Assembly: GCA_902511575.1 (NCBI GenBank)
Contig: CABXFU010000003.1
Coordinates: 96,289-160,288 of the forward strand
From: an uncultured SAR86 cluster bacterium
GTDB taxonomy: Bacteria; Pseudomonadota; Gammaproteobacteria; Magnimaribacterales; D2472
Length of the DNA: 64,000 nt
Direction: 5' to 3'
Below, in pieces: positions 16,517-25,582 of the stretch (position 1 is its first letter; each line of letters starts with the position of its first letter). The notes below the pieces were generated by a model, which worked only from the letters and a program-made list of their open reading frames with translations, did no database searches and was not told where the DNA came from. Position numbers and translations under genes: made by a program.

Positions 16517-17316
16517 TAGAACTTATAATCTGGATTGATTATGACTTTGTATTGAGATCTTATTTCATCGATATATTCAGCAATTGCTTTATCTTGTGAC
16601 TGCGAAAGATAATCTTGTTGAACTTTTAATAGCACTTGTTCTAGAGAAGGGTAAAACCCAGTTTTAACTTCTTTTAACTTAATGATGTGGTGCCCAAAAG
16701 CTGATTCATGAGGTCCAGACCACTCATTTAAAGTAAGGTTTTCAATAGCTAAAAAGAATAACTCACCAAAATTTTTCTTAACGTCATTTGCGCTATTTTG
16801 ATAAAAGTTTTTTCCTAGAAAAAAGGGATCACCTGCTAATTCAACTTGATTAGTTTGGTAATCATTGAAAGCTTTAACTGCTCTTTCTTTGGCATTGGAT
16901 TCTTTTGAAAAATAGTGATGAGAAAAAGAGTAGGTTGCTGGCACGAAGTAATTATTTTTATTTTGCTTAAAGAATTTTTTAAGATCTTCTTGCGAAGGCT
17001 CATTAGGAATTGTTTCTTGTTTTAAAAAAGTAATTTTCTGAGCCAATCTTCTCTTGATAATCCGATCTTCTTGATCTAATTCTAAAAGCAATGCCTCTCT
17101 ATATAGAATCTCTTCTTGAACAAAGTTATTAATAATATTTGCTATTTCTTCATCGCTTGGAGGTCTTCCAACTTGTGATTTCCACGCTGAAAGAAGACTG
17201 GTTAACTCTTGATCTGAAATATAAATATCTTTTGAATCTTGCTCAGCATTAAATCCAATATCAAGAAAAAAAATTAATAGCCCAATTACAAAAAATACAA
17301 GTATTCTAAGGTTCAT
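16516..17316 (-). CDS. Parvulin-like peptidyl-prolyl cis-trans isomerase, membrane-anchored
   Basis: A 266-residue exported protein. An N-terminal hydrophobic segment (residues 3-20) is followed by a helical SurA/PpiD-type N domain with the typical RPPSDEEIANIINNFVQEEILYREA stretch in two parts, then a PPIC-type domain (about residues 110-215). That domain ends in the parvulin-like block FGHHIIKLKEV. It would assist folding of exported proteins in the periplasm. It lies 15 bp downstream of the DUF3604 gene and overlaps the HupE gene by one base, which suggests it serves one of these two partners specifically. Other parvulin active-site residues are not clear, so it could be a chaperone only. 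Confidence 0.86.
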   Translation of the reverse strand: MNLRILVFFVIGLLIFFLDIGFNAEQDSKDIYISDQELTSLLSAWKSQVGRPPSDEEIANIINNFVQEEILYREALLLELDQEDRIIKRRLAQKITFLKQETIPNEPSQEDLKKFFKQNKNNYFVPATYSFSHHYFSKESNAKERAVKAFNDYQTNQVELAGDPFFLGKNFYQNSANDVKKNFGELFFLAIENLTLNEWSGPHESAFGHHIIKLKEVKTGFYPSLEQVLLKVQQDYLSQSQDKAIAEYIDEIRSQYKVIINPDYKF

Positions 17317-17331
17317 TGAACTTCCTTAAAT

Positions 17332-19407
17332 TTACAGTGGAATAATATCTAGCTCGCCAGACTCTGGTATATACCAGATAGGAGAAGACCATGCGCGTTC
17401 TTGTATCGTTTCATCTAGATCAGGTCTGGGCTTGACTCCTGCTTTTAACGCATCCCATGTAGACCATCTGCATGTTGGATTTTCTAAAACTCGAACATAA
17501 TAAAAAGCTTTAATCGTTGGATCAAAATCAGGGTCCACCCATGTAGTTTTTAACTCTACCGCTCCGACATCACTTGAGATGGAGCAATCATTGATGTTTA
17601 CCTTAGCGCCATTATCAGGACAGCGATTAGTCACTGGGTCGACTGTTAGCCCATCTGAGCATGCAACATCATAAACTTTCTCCTTCGGGGTTCCAGAGGC
17701 ACTTTCAACCCATCCTTTGATGATTTGCACTCTTTGAAGTGGAGCTCCTAATTTATCACGCTGAGCCCAAACTAAGAATTGAGGTGTTTGATTATCTTGG
17801 CTAAATAGATCTGCACCCATGGTGACACCTTTTGCATAGGCATTTTTAACCATATCCTCAGAATCTATATCAATTGACTGCATGTCAAATCCAGCAAAGA
17901 ATCTCACTGCCATTCTGGTACCTGTTGTAGCGAATGTCTCTTTTCTTTTGAAGGCTTGAAAAATAGAATCTCGAGTATTTTCTTCTGCCCATGCAACTGC
18001 TAAGCCTGATGCACTCCATTGATCAAATCCAACATCTGCATAAGTTCTTCCACCAATTTCTTGAACGCTTACAGGTTGATCATAAAGATCGGCATATTGA
18101 TTCAGTAAATCAATTCGATCTTGAGTTAGAGGTACGCTTCCTCTGCTCATATCAATTCCATCCAATACTCCAACTTTCGACCAATAATTGTTCTCATCGA
18201 ATGCTCCAGCACCAGTATGAGTATCACTTGATCCTATTAGACCAAATTTATAAGGATTACCTCGACCTTCCCATTCCAAAGTTAGACCTCTTAGATATGC
18301 ATCTCTGACGTAGCCTCCTTGCGGCATACTATATGTTGGAGGTCTGCTTCCAACTCTTTTATCCATGATTTCAAAATCAGCCCATTCATCATCTGGAGAA
18401 AGTAGTGGGTGAGTATCAGAAGTACCTTTAACTTGTGTCACTTCAACAACAGGTTCATTTCGCATTCGTTTTTCAGCATATTCTATGCTTATTGGATCCC
18501 CTCTAAATGTTTCTACTTCAAACATTTGGCCATTAGAGCCATTACTATTGTGAGGCATTGCCAAAGAATCGACTCCTCTCTCTCTTAAACCATCCATCCA
18601 CGTCCAAAGGTCTTCTGGATTTAGGGAGTCAATTCTTGTCCAAGGTCTTATGGGAGCTTTTGAAGAGTTAAAAATAACATTTCTGTGCAAATTACCACCC
18701 TCAACATCTGTTGAGGTTGTGAATTCATAGCCAATGAACGTAGTAAATTCTCCTGGCTTATTGAATTCTTCAGCAGCATTTGCAACATCAAACCATGCAG
18801 ATTTATGCACATCATAATCGAATGATTGAAGAGCTACTTGAATGTTATTAGTGAACCAAGCTTTCCAAAGTTTTGGATGCCAATATGGATAAGGTTGTAC
18901 TATTGCTTGGCTTAAAACAGAGCTAAATAGATCTGCTCTTTCACCCAGAGACTCAACAGTTACATTCTCAGGTCTATTAATGTTGTGCATTGGCTTAGTC
19001 CATTCTTTTTTGGACATTTCTGATGATGTATCGGCATAATTTTCTATCATTCCCATGTAAAAACCATGATCAGTTACCGCATAAAAATCCAAAGGCTCTC
19101 TTAATTTCATATCAAAACCCAATGGATGCTTGATGGTTTCACCAGTTGCATATTTGTAGGCATCATAGGGAGTAGCGGTTACCCCAAAAATATATGCATC
19201 AAATGAATACTTCGTATGAACATGCAAGTCACCATAAAGCGGAATTCGGTCTGGATTAGAGGGTGCAGCATTTTCCGTTTCCGGCTGATCTATTGAAAAG
19301 TCAACAATCTCCAAAGCTGAATCAGTTTGAAAGTTTGTATAAAACCCTGTCGCATATATCAAAAAAATTGTTGAAACAACCACTAGACCTATAAAAGATT
19401 TATTCAT
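17332..19407 (-). CDS. DUF3604 protein, membrane-anchored (paralogue 1)
   Basis: A 691-residue exported protein of the DUF3604 family. Residues 4-22 form a signal anchor. The conserved PHP-like metal motifs are visible: YGDLHVHTKYSFDAY, FYAVTDHGFYMG, LAMPHNSNGSNGQ and LIGSSDTHTGAGAF, rich in His and Asp. A C-terminal domain holds paired Cys residues (ACSDGLTVDPVTNRCPDN, NDCSIS, NPTCRWSTWDA) consistent with disulfides outside the cytoplasm, and ends QERAWSSPIW. It is probably a metal-dependent hydrolase or phosphoesterase, but the family has no firm function. An AGGGGA site lies upstream of the ATG. It heads a unit with the PPIase and HupE genes and has a paralogue at 21751. Confidence 0.92.
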   Translation of the reverse strand: MNKSFIGLVVVSTIFLIYATGFYTNFQTDSALEIVDFSIDQPETENAAPSNPDRIPLYGDLHVHTKYSFDAYIFGVTATPYDAYKYATGETIKHPLGFDMKLREPLDFYAVTDHGFYMGMIENYADTSSEMSKKEWTKPMHNINRPENVTVESLGERADLFSSVLSQAIVQPYPYWHPKLWKAWFTNNIQVALQSFDYDVHKSAWFDVANAAEEFNKPGEFTTFIGYEFTTSTDVEGGNLHRNVIFNSSKAPIRPWTRIDSLNPEDLWTWMDGLRERGVDSLAMPHNSNGSNGQMFEVETFRGDPISIEYAEKRMRNEPVVEVTQVKGTSDTHPLLSPDDEWADFEIMDKRVGSRPPTYSMPQGGYVRDAYLRGLTLEWEGRGNPYKFGLIGSSDTHTGAGAFDENNYWSKVGVLDGIDMSRGSVPLTQDRIDLLNQYADLYDQPVSVQEIGGRTYADVGFDQWSASGLAVAWAEENTRDSIFQAFKRKETFATTGTRMAVRFFAGFDMQSIDIDSEDMVKNAYAKGVTMGADLFSQDNQTPQFLVWAQRDKLGAPLQRVQIIKGWVESASGTPKEKVYDVACSDGLTVDPVTNRCPDNGAKVNINDCSISSDVGAVELKTTWVDPDFDPTIKAFYYVRVLENPTCRWSTWDALKAGVKPRPDLDETIQERAWSSPIWYIPESGELDIIPL

Positions 19408-19473
19408 TTTTATTTTATTCCCCTATATTTATCACAACTATTTTAACTTATTTTTTTCACTCATAGCGATAAA

Positions 19474-19503
19474 TTGACACAATATATGACAATACTATAT
19501 AAA
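19474..19503 (+). promoter_or_regulatory. Promoter of the GST/DUF3604/AGPS-like operon with TetR-operator-like core
   Basis: A consensus -35 TTGACA (19474-19479) is followed by TATATA at 19496 (16-bp spacer) or TATAAA at 19498 (18-bp spacer). The 19-bp stretch 19474-19492, TTGACACAATATATGACAA, matches the core of the palindrome at 5928-5946 (TTGACATAATTTATGTCAA) at 16 of 19 positions and occupies the same place over the -35 box. That suggests control by the same TetR protein. The downstream gene has its own ribosome site AAGGAG (19532-19537). Confidence 0.62.
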
Positions 19504-19541
19504 GACATTAGCGCTTAATCATATTTAATTTAAGGAGTGGC

Positions 19542-20384
19542 ATGAGCGATTCATCAACATACGTTCCCCCAAAAGTCTGGAAGTGGGAAAATCAAAGTGG
19601 CGGCAAGTTCACCAATATTAATAGACCTATTTCAGGCTCTACACATGAAAAAGAGTTACCAATAGGCAAGCATCCTCTTCAGCTTTATTCTTTGGGCACG
19701 CCAAACGGAATTAAAATTACAGTTTTGCTAGAGGAGCTTCTAGCACTTGGTCATGAGGGAGCAGAATATGATGCATTTCTCATTAATATTGGTGAAGGAG
19801 CGCAGTTTGGAAGCGGCTTTGTTGAAATTAATCCAAATTCTAAAATCCCTGCATTATTAGATATGAGCACTAAACCTTCTACCCGTGTTTTTGAGTCCGG
19901 CGCAATTATGCTTTATTTAGCTGAAAAGTTTGGAGAGCTCATTCCAACTGATCAGTCTAAAAAAGCTGAATGTATGTCATGGTTTTTTTGGGGCATGGGC
20001 AGTTCTCCATACCTAGGTGGTGGCTTTGGACATTTTTATGCTTACGCGCCTGAAAAATTTGAATATCCGATTAATCGTTTCGCTATGGAAGTAAAACGTC
20101 AGTTAGATGTTCTAGATAAGAACTTATCAAAAAGACAATATTTATCAGGAGACATATTTAATATTTCTGATATAGCTGTGCATTCTTGGTATGGCACTTT
20201 AATTTTAAGGAATGCATATAACTCAGCAGAGTTTTTGGATTTAGCATCTTATAAAAATGTTGTTCGTTGGGCAGAAGAAATTGCAGAGCGACCTGCATAC
20301 AAAAGAGGCTCAAGAGTAAACAGGGCGCCTAGTCCTGAAGACAATGCGATTGTTGAACGTCATGATGCAAGTGATCTAGACTAG
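19542..20384 (+). CDS. yghU: Nu-class glutathione S-transferase / disulfide reductase YghU
   Basis: A 280-residue protein nearly collinear with E. coli YghU: PPKVWKWENQSGGKF, NINRPISGSTHEKELPIGK, HPLQLYSLGTPNGIK, INPNSKIPALLD and FESGAIMLYLAEKFG, with the C-terminus ERPAYKRGSRVNR ending ERHDASDLD. YghU reduces disulfides and organic peroxides using two glutathiones. It has the N-terminal extension of about 45 residues that separates YghU from YfcG. Its ribosome site is AAGGAG at 19532-19537. It is first in a nine-gene operon and the promoter overlaps a TetR-operator-like site. Confidence 0.96.
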   Translation: MSDSSTYVPPKVWKWENQSGGKFTNINRPISGSTHEKELPIGKHPLQLYSLGTPNGIKITVLLEELLALGHEGAEYDAFLINIGEGAQFGSGFVEINPNSKIPALLDMSTKPSTRVFESGAIMLYLAEKFGELIPTDQSKKAECMSWFFWGMGSSPYLGGGFGHFYAYAPEKFEYPINRFAMEVKRQLDVLDKNLSKRQYLSGDIFNISDIAVHSWYGTLILRNAYNSAEFLDLASYKNVVRWAEEIAERPAYKRGSRVNRAPSPEDNAIVERHDASDLD

Positions 20385-20401
20385 TAATTGAGAATATTAA
20401 A

Positions 20402-21748
20402 ATGATAAAAGCTTTTAGAAATTTCATGTCCAGGCGGACCATAAGTGCAAAAGCTAGAAATCATATAATGAATACTTTCTCCAGTTATGAATTATTTCAA
20501 AAGATCAGAAGCGAAACAGAATCTGCAAGACAAGCAGCGAACAGACCGCATGAAGTTTTGTATTTTCATAAAGTAGATGACCCATACTCTCATTTAACCA
20601 TTCAATGTTTAGAACAGTTAAAGTCTTCTTATGAAATAACTCTCAAGTTCATTTTGGTCGGAGAAGAAAATCTTGATGCAGTTCATGAACCTTCTTTGTA
20701 CAACATATATTGTTTACAAGATGTAAAACGAATTGCACCTTTTTACAATATTAATTTTCAAGCCAATGAATATCCTGCAAAAGAGTTAGTAGATCTGGCA
20801 AACTCAATATTAACTGCTGTCCAACCAGAAGATCTTATCGAAATATCAACTAAAATTAGCTCTGCTTTATGGCAAGGCGATGCTGCTGCATTGGATGCAT
20901 TATCCTCTTCTTATTTTGCTACCAAGGCTGAGGTCAAAGAACACTTAATTCAAGGCAATAAAATTAGAGACGATAAGGGTTATTATTTTGGCTCTGCATT
21001 TTATTATGAAAAAGAACTTTATTGGGGCGTTGATCGTTTGCCACATTTAGAGGAAAGGCTTGCTGATTTAGGCGCAAAGAAACCTCATGAAAATCAAAAT
21101 ATTTGCTCGCTAGAATTAAATGCTCCCAAGGGCTTTAAATCAGATCAAAAATTAAATTTATATTACTATCCATCTTTAAATAGCCCATACACTTTTGTAA
21201 GCACCAAAAGAGTTCAACAAATGCGAGAAGATTACCCAGTCAATCTTATTACAAAACCTGTATTACCCATGCTGATGCGCATGATGACCATTCCAGGCTT
21301 CAAAGCAAAATATATTATTTCAGATGCTGCAAGAGAGGGCAGAAGACATAATCATGAAATGAAATCCATCTATTCACCCATCGGGAAACCAGCTCGAAAA
21401 TCTTACTCATTGTTTCCAATTATTGATGAGGCAGGCAAAGGCTTTGAGTACATAGAAGCATTATTAAAGGCATCATTTCAAGATGGAATTAATATAGGCG
21501 ATGAAAGTTTTTTGCAAAATGTGGTAACTGGTCTTGGCCTTGATTGGCAGGTAATAAAAAAAGATTTAAACACCAAGCGATGGAAAAAAATTCTCAATGA
21601 TAATGTTGAAGACATGTATGCAGGAAATTGTTGGGGGGTTCCAAGTTTTAAGATTACTGACCAAGATGGAGGTAATCCATTTTATGTCTGGGGACAGGAT
21701 AGAATGTGGCTTTTAAAAGAAGAAATATTTAAACGTTTAGGAGAATAG
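20402..21748 (+). CDS. Tandem DsbA-fold (2-hydroxychromene-2-carboxylate isomerase-like) protein
   Basis: A 448-residue protein that appears to hold two thioredoxin/DsbA-like domains. The first contains VLYFHKVDDPYSHLTIQCL near residue 45. The second starts with LYYYPSLNSPYTFVSTKRV near residue 255, contains KPVLPMLMRMM and ends NCWGVPSFKI...FYVWGQDRMWLLKEE, the usual HCCA isomerase/DsbA finish. No CxxC is seen at either active site; Ser-Pro-Tyr or Asp-Pro-Tyr sits there, as in the glutathione-dependent HCCA isomerases (kappa-GST-like). A glutathione-dependent isomerase or transferase is likely; the double-domain build is unusual. It lies between YghU and a DUF3604 gene, with 17 and 2 bp gaps. 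Confidence 0.84.
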   Translation: MIKAFRNFMSRRTISAKARNHIMNTFSSYELFQKIRSETESARQAANRPHEVLYFHKVDDPYSHLTIQCLEQLKSSYEITLKFILVGEENLDAVHEPSLYNIYCLQDVKRIAPFYNINFQANEYPAKELVDLANSILTAVQPEDLIEISTKISSALWQGDAAALDALSSSYFATKAEVKEHLIQGNKIRDDKGYYFGSAFYYEKELYWGVDRLPHLEERLADLGAKKPHENQNICSLELNAPKGFKSDQKLNLYYYPSLNSPYTFVSTKRVQQMREDYPVNLITKPVLPMLMRMMTIPGFKAKYIISDAAREGRRHNHEMKSIYSPIGKPARKSYSLFPIIDEAGKGFEYIEALLKASFQDGINIGDESFLQNVVTGLGLDWQVIKKDLNTKRWKKILNDNVEDMYAGNCWGVPSFKITDQDGGNPFYVWGQDRMWLLKEEIFKRLGE

Positions 21749-21750
21749 GT

Positions 21751-23721
21751 ATGAAAATTAAAAATAATTTGTTAGTCGTGTTTGTTTTGATTGTCGCATC
21801 ATGCTCAGATTCAAATAAATCAACAAATTTAGAAGTATCTTTGCATGACAAGCCATTATTGGAAGTTCAAATTCAGCCTAGACCTTTGCCCAACCCAAAT
21901 AAAAATGCTTATTACGGAGATTTGCATGTCCATACAGAAAATTCATTTGATGCTTATACTTTTGGCACAATTAGTACACCTGCAGACGCATATAAGTATG
22001 CGCAAGGTTATCCAATACTGCATCCAAGCGGGTACCTCATTCAATTAAGTAAACCTTTAGATTTTTATGCCGTGACTGATCACGGTATATTTATGGGGTT
22101 GATGAAGGAGGCAGCCGATACAACTTCTAAGTTTTCTCAGTATGAATTTACGAAGCCACTCCATAATCTAAATGAATCCGCAGGTACGGGATTTTTTTCT
22201 CTTATTAAAAGGCAGGGTCTTTTTAAGCCTTTTGGTGAAGAAGTTAGAGCAGGGCTTGAAGATGGAAGTATTGATCTGTCTCTTATTTTAGAAGTTGGTA
22301 GAACGGTTTGGCAGAAAACCATTAAAGCTGCAGATGATGCATATGTACCAGGCACTTTTACTACTTTTGCTGCTTACGAATATACGCCCAGCTTAGATCT
22401 CTATAATAATTATTTGCATCGAAACGTCATATTTAAGGATACTAAAAATTTGCCCGCCCAACTTTTCACAAGAAATAATAGTCAAGATCCTGAGGATTTG
22501 TGGGATTGGATGAATCAACTAAGATCAAATGGTGTTGAGAGTTTAGCCATTCCGCACAATACTAATATTTCAGGGGGAGCCGCATTTTCTTTAAATGATT
22601 ACCACGGCGGACCAATTGATGAGGAGTACGCGCAAAATCGCACTCTAAATGAACCTTTAGTTGAAATTACTCAGGTCAAAGGGACCTCAGAAACACATCC
22701 ATTGCTTTCAAAGAATGATGAGTGGGCAGCCTTTGAAGCTAAAACCGGAGTGGAGGCAGAGAAACTGGTAAATAATCTAAGGGGTGGTTATGTCAGAGAT
22801 GCATATCTTAGAGGCCTCACTCTTGCTGAAAAAGGCCTAACCAACCCATTTAAATTTGGTTTGATAGGGTCAAGTGACTCTCATGTTGGAGGACCTTCTG
22901 ATAGTGAAGAATTATACTTTTCTAAGGTTGGCATGTTAGATGGAACAGCTGAGCTAAGAGGCTCCATTCCATTTAATAGACTTTATGGAACTTTTTTAAA
23001 AATTATGAGACCAAATATACTCAAGGAAGTAGATGGAAAAGATTATTTTTCTGCCAGTGACAGACTTGTCCAATTTGCTGCATCGGGTCTTGCGGGAGTT
23101 TGGGCAGAAGAGAACACTCGTGAGGCTATTTATGATGCCTTTCGACGTAAGGAAACATTTGCAACCAGCGGACCTAGAATGAAAGTGAGATTCTTTGCTG
23201 GCTATGATTTGGAGAATTCAAATCTTGATGATCTTTCTCTCATCCAAGATGCTTATGCAAGAAGCATTCCAATGGGAGGGACTCTTAATATCGAAAAAAA
23301 TAAAAATCCAACTTTTTTAGTCTGGGCAATAGCTGACCCTCAAGGCGCACCATTGCAAAGAACTCAAATTATCAAAGGCTGGCTTGAAGATGGAGAGCAA
23401 AAAGAGCAAGTGTTTGATATTGCATGTTCTGATGGGCTAAGTGTTGATCCGAAAACTCATCGTTGTCCTGATAATAAAGCATGGGTAGATTTAAGTGATT
23501 GCTCTATAAGCGCAGATTCAGGGTCTATAGAAATGAAGGTTTTATGGCAGGACCCTGAATTTAAAGCAGATCAAGAGGCATTTTATTATTCTAGAGTTCT
23601 GGAGAATCCGGTGTGTAGATGGTCCACATGGGATGCAGTTAGAGCTGGTGAACAACCTAGATCAGATATACCAGCTACAATACAAGAAAGAGCTTGGTCT
23701 TCACCAATTTGGTTAAATTAA
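21751..23721 (+). CDS. DUF3604 lipoprotein (paralogue 2)
   Basis: A 656-residue DUF3604 protein. The N-terminus has a lipoprotein signal peptide with lipobox IVASC (Cys18), unlike the signal anchor of its paralogue at 17332. It keeps the metal-type motifs YGDLHVHTENSFDAY, FYAVTDHGIFMG, LAIPHNTNISGG and LIGSSDSHVGG, and the Cys-rich C-terminal part with ACSDGLSVDPKTHRCPDN and NPVCRWSTWDA, ending QERAWSSPIW. The two proteins align over most of their length, so they arose by duplication. The protein is likely tethered to the inner or outer membrane facing the periplasm. Activity is unknown; a metal-dependent hydrolase is likely. Confidence 0.93.
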   Translation: MKIKNNLLVVFVLIVASCSDSNKSTNLEVSLHDKPLLEVQIQPRPLPNPNKNAYYGDLHVHTENSFDAYTFGTISTPADAYKYAQGYPILHPSGYLIQLSKPLDFYAVTDHGIFMGLMKEAADTTSKFSQYEFTKPLHNLNESAGTGFFSLIKRQGLFKPFGEEVRAGLEDGSIDLSLILEVGRTVWQKTIKAADDAYVPGTFTTFAAYEYTPSLDLYNNYLHRNVIFKDTKNLPAQLFTRNNSQDPEDLWDWMNQLRSNGVESLAIPHNTNISGGAAFSLNDYHGGPIDEEYAQNRTLNEPLVEITQVKGTSETHPLLSKNDEWAAFEAKTGVEAEKLVNNLRGGYVRDAYLRGLTLAEKGLTNPFKFGLIGSSDSHVGGPSDSEELYFSKVGMLDGTAELRGSIPFNRLYGTFLKIMRPNILKEVDGKDYFSASDRLVQFAASGLAGVWAEENTREAIYDAFRRKETFATSGPRMKVRFFAGYDLENSNLDDLSLIQDAYARSIPMGGTLNIEKNKNPTFLVWAIADPQGAPLQRTQIIKGWLEDGEQKEQVFDIACSDGLSVDPKTHRCPDNKAWVDLSDCSISADSGSIEMKVLWQDPEFKADQEAFYYSRVLENPVCRWSTWDAVRAGEQPRSDIPATIQERAWSSPIWLN

Positions 23722-23739
23722 AGTTAAGATAATTTCATA

Positions 23740-24543
23740 GTGAATACATCTAAAAATAATGTTGCATTAGTCACAGGAGCATCCGATGGAATAGGAGCTG
23801 AATTTGTCGAGATCCTTGCAGGACGAGGCTATGATCTGATTCTTGTCGCTCGTCGTAAAGAAAAGCTTGATCAGTTGGCAGTTAAATTGAGTGATGAGTT
23901 TGGAGTTAATTGCACTGTTATGGCAGCTGATTTATCAGAACCCAAAGCAGCTCAAAATTTATTTCAACGCGTTGAAGATAGTGGATTGCAAGTAAATTTT
24001 TTAATCAATAATGCTGGGCTTCTTCACAATGGATTTTTTACTAAACTCAGCCTTGAAGCCCAAGAAAAAATGATTCAAGTTAATGTAATGGCCCTTACCG
24101 CTTTGACTCACTTATATGCAGATAATATGTCAGCTAATGGAGGCGGGCATATCTTGAATGTGGCCTCACTGGCTGGTTGGATGGCTATTCCAAATCAGAA
24201 TGTTTACGCTGCATCAAAAGCTTATGTTGTGTCTTTCTCTCAAGCGTTATCTAATGAAATGATTGCTGCAAATAGCGGAGTTAAGGTAACTGCATTATGC
24301 CCTGGTTATACTGCTACAAAAATGATGGATAACCCTGATCAAGGTGCAACTCTTCGCATTCCATCTGGCATGATGATGTCAGCTAAAGATGTAGCTGAAA
24401 TCGGTATAAAAGCATGTTTTGCTGGTAAGGATATTGTAGTCCCTGGCCTGGCTAATAAGTTCACTACAATCATTACGCGTCTCTTTTCAAGGTCATTAAT
24501 AACAAAGATTTTTGGTTCTTTTTATAGAAAAAATATGGACTGA
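23740..24543 (+). CDS. Short-chain dehydrogenase/reductase
   Basis: A 267-residue classical SDR with a GTG start. The cofactor motif TGASDGIG lies at residues 12-19, an Arg pair follows beta-2 (ARRKEK, favouring NADP), NNAG is at about 90-93, and the catalytic set is Ser143, Tyr156 and Lys160 (YAASK). The C-terminal tail is hydrophobic and basic (LFSRSLITKIFGSFYRK), as in the DltE/YqjQ-like group acting on acyl or lipid ketones. It is fourth in the nine-gene operon, before an epimerase-type dehydrogenase and the AGPS-like flavoprotein. It could be the alkyl-DHAP reductase of an ether-lipid route; inference only. Confidence 0.92.
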   Translation: MNTSKNNVALVTGASDGIGAEFVEILAGRGYDLILVARRKEKLDQLAVKLSDEFGVNCTVMAADLSEPKAAQNLFQRVEDSGLQVNFLINNAGLLHNGFFTKLSLEAQEKMIQVNVMALTALTHLYADNMSANGGGHILNVASLAGWMAIPNQNVYAASKAYVVSFSQALSNEMIAANSGVKVTALCPGYTATKMMDNPDQGATLRIPSGMMMSAKDVAEIGIKACFAGKDIVVPGLANKFTTIITRLFSRSLITKIFGSFYRKNMD

Positions 24544-24574
24544 AAAGTTAGCATTATTTTGTTAAGGTTTTCAT

Positions 24575-25555
24575 ATGAGCGAACAAGCTATTAAAAAGAT
24601 ACTTATAACTGGTGCGAATGGATTCATTGGTGGGTCATTGATGCGTTATTACCAAAATCAGGATCAAGATGTTGTAGGGGTTGATCTTGTTGGTAATGGT
24701 GATGATATTGTTGAAGGTGATATATCTCAACCAGATACAATCAGTCAGCAGCTACAAGAATGCGATGTGATTATTCACACAGCTGCACTGGTCTCTAATG
24801 CGATGCAAGATTCTGATATGTGGCGTGTTAATGTCTTAGCAACTCGCAATTTAATTCAAGCAGCAAAAGAGCACAAAGTTCGACGTTTCGTGCAAATTTC
24901 ATCAATCGTGGCATATGGAAATACAGCAGAGGGTGAGATAAATGAAACTCACCCTGTGCATGCCGATGGTGGAAGCTATGTGCTGACAAAACTAGCCTCA
25001 GAGCATGTTGTATTAAGCGAGCAGACCAATGACGAAATAGAAGTGGTGATAATTCGTCCAGGAGATGCATATGGTCCGGGTAGCCGCCCTTGGATTATTG
25101 CTCCATTAGAAGCAATTGCTAAAAACCAGTTTATGCTTCCAGAAAAAGGAGAGGGTTTCTTTAGACCCATCTATATTGATGATTTAGTTCGAGGTATAGC
25201 AATGGCCTCTGGGCATCCAGATGCAGCTGGTGAAATTTTTAATTTATCTTGCGAGGGCTATATGCCTACCAAAGACTATTTCACTCCTCATTATAATTGG
25301 CTCGGTAAAAAAGGACCTATGCTCGTTTCCACAAAACTGGCTTTGAGGATATCTGCAATTGCATCAAAAGTGGCTGACCTTATGGGTAACCTAAATGAAG
25401 CCTCGCCATCGACTGTAAAACAGCTTTCAACCAAGAGTTGGTTTTCAATTAAAAAAGCTGAACGGATTCTTGGGTGGAAGCCTGAAGTTTCATTCGAAGA
25501 GGGGATGAAAGTAACTTATGAATGGGCCAAGAGGCAAGGGTTGCTTGAAAAGTGA
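24575..25555 (+). CDS. NAD-dependent epimerase/dehydratase family (3-beta-HSD-like)
   Basis: A 326-residue extended SDR. Its cofactor motif GANGFIG is at residues 13-19, Asp37 after beta-2 favours NAD, and the active-site pair is Tyr135 and Lys139 (YVLTK). The later part, RPGDAYGPGSRPW and FFRPIYIDDLVRGIAMA, is typical of 3-beta-hydroxysteroid dehydrogenase/isomerase-like and sugar-epimerase enzymes. Lack of nearby sugar-nucleotide genes makes a hydroxy-lipid or sterol-like substrate as likely as a sugar. An AAGG ribosome site precedes the ATG. It lies 31 bp after the SDR and 27 bp before the AGPS-like gene. Confidence 0.9.
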   Translation: MSEQAIKKILITGANGFIGGSLMRYYQNQDQDVVGVDLVGNGDDIVEGDISQPDTISQQLQECDVIIHTAALVSNAMQDSDMWRVNVLATRNLIQAAKEHKVRRFVQISSIVAYGNTAEGEINETHPVHADGGSYVLTKLASEHVVLSEQTNDEIEVVIIRPGDAYGPGSRPWIIAPLEAIAKNQFMLPEKGEGFFRPIYIDDLVRGIAMASGHPDAAGEIFNLSCEGYMPTKDYFTPHYNWLGKKGPMLVSTKLALRISAIASKVADLMGNLNEASPSTVKQLSTKSWFSIKKAERILGWKPEVSFEEGMKVTYEWAKRQGLLEK

Positions 25556-25582
25556 TTAAGGCAATCTAATTAGGAGAAATCA

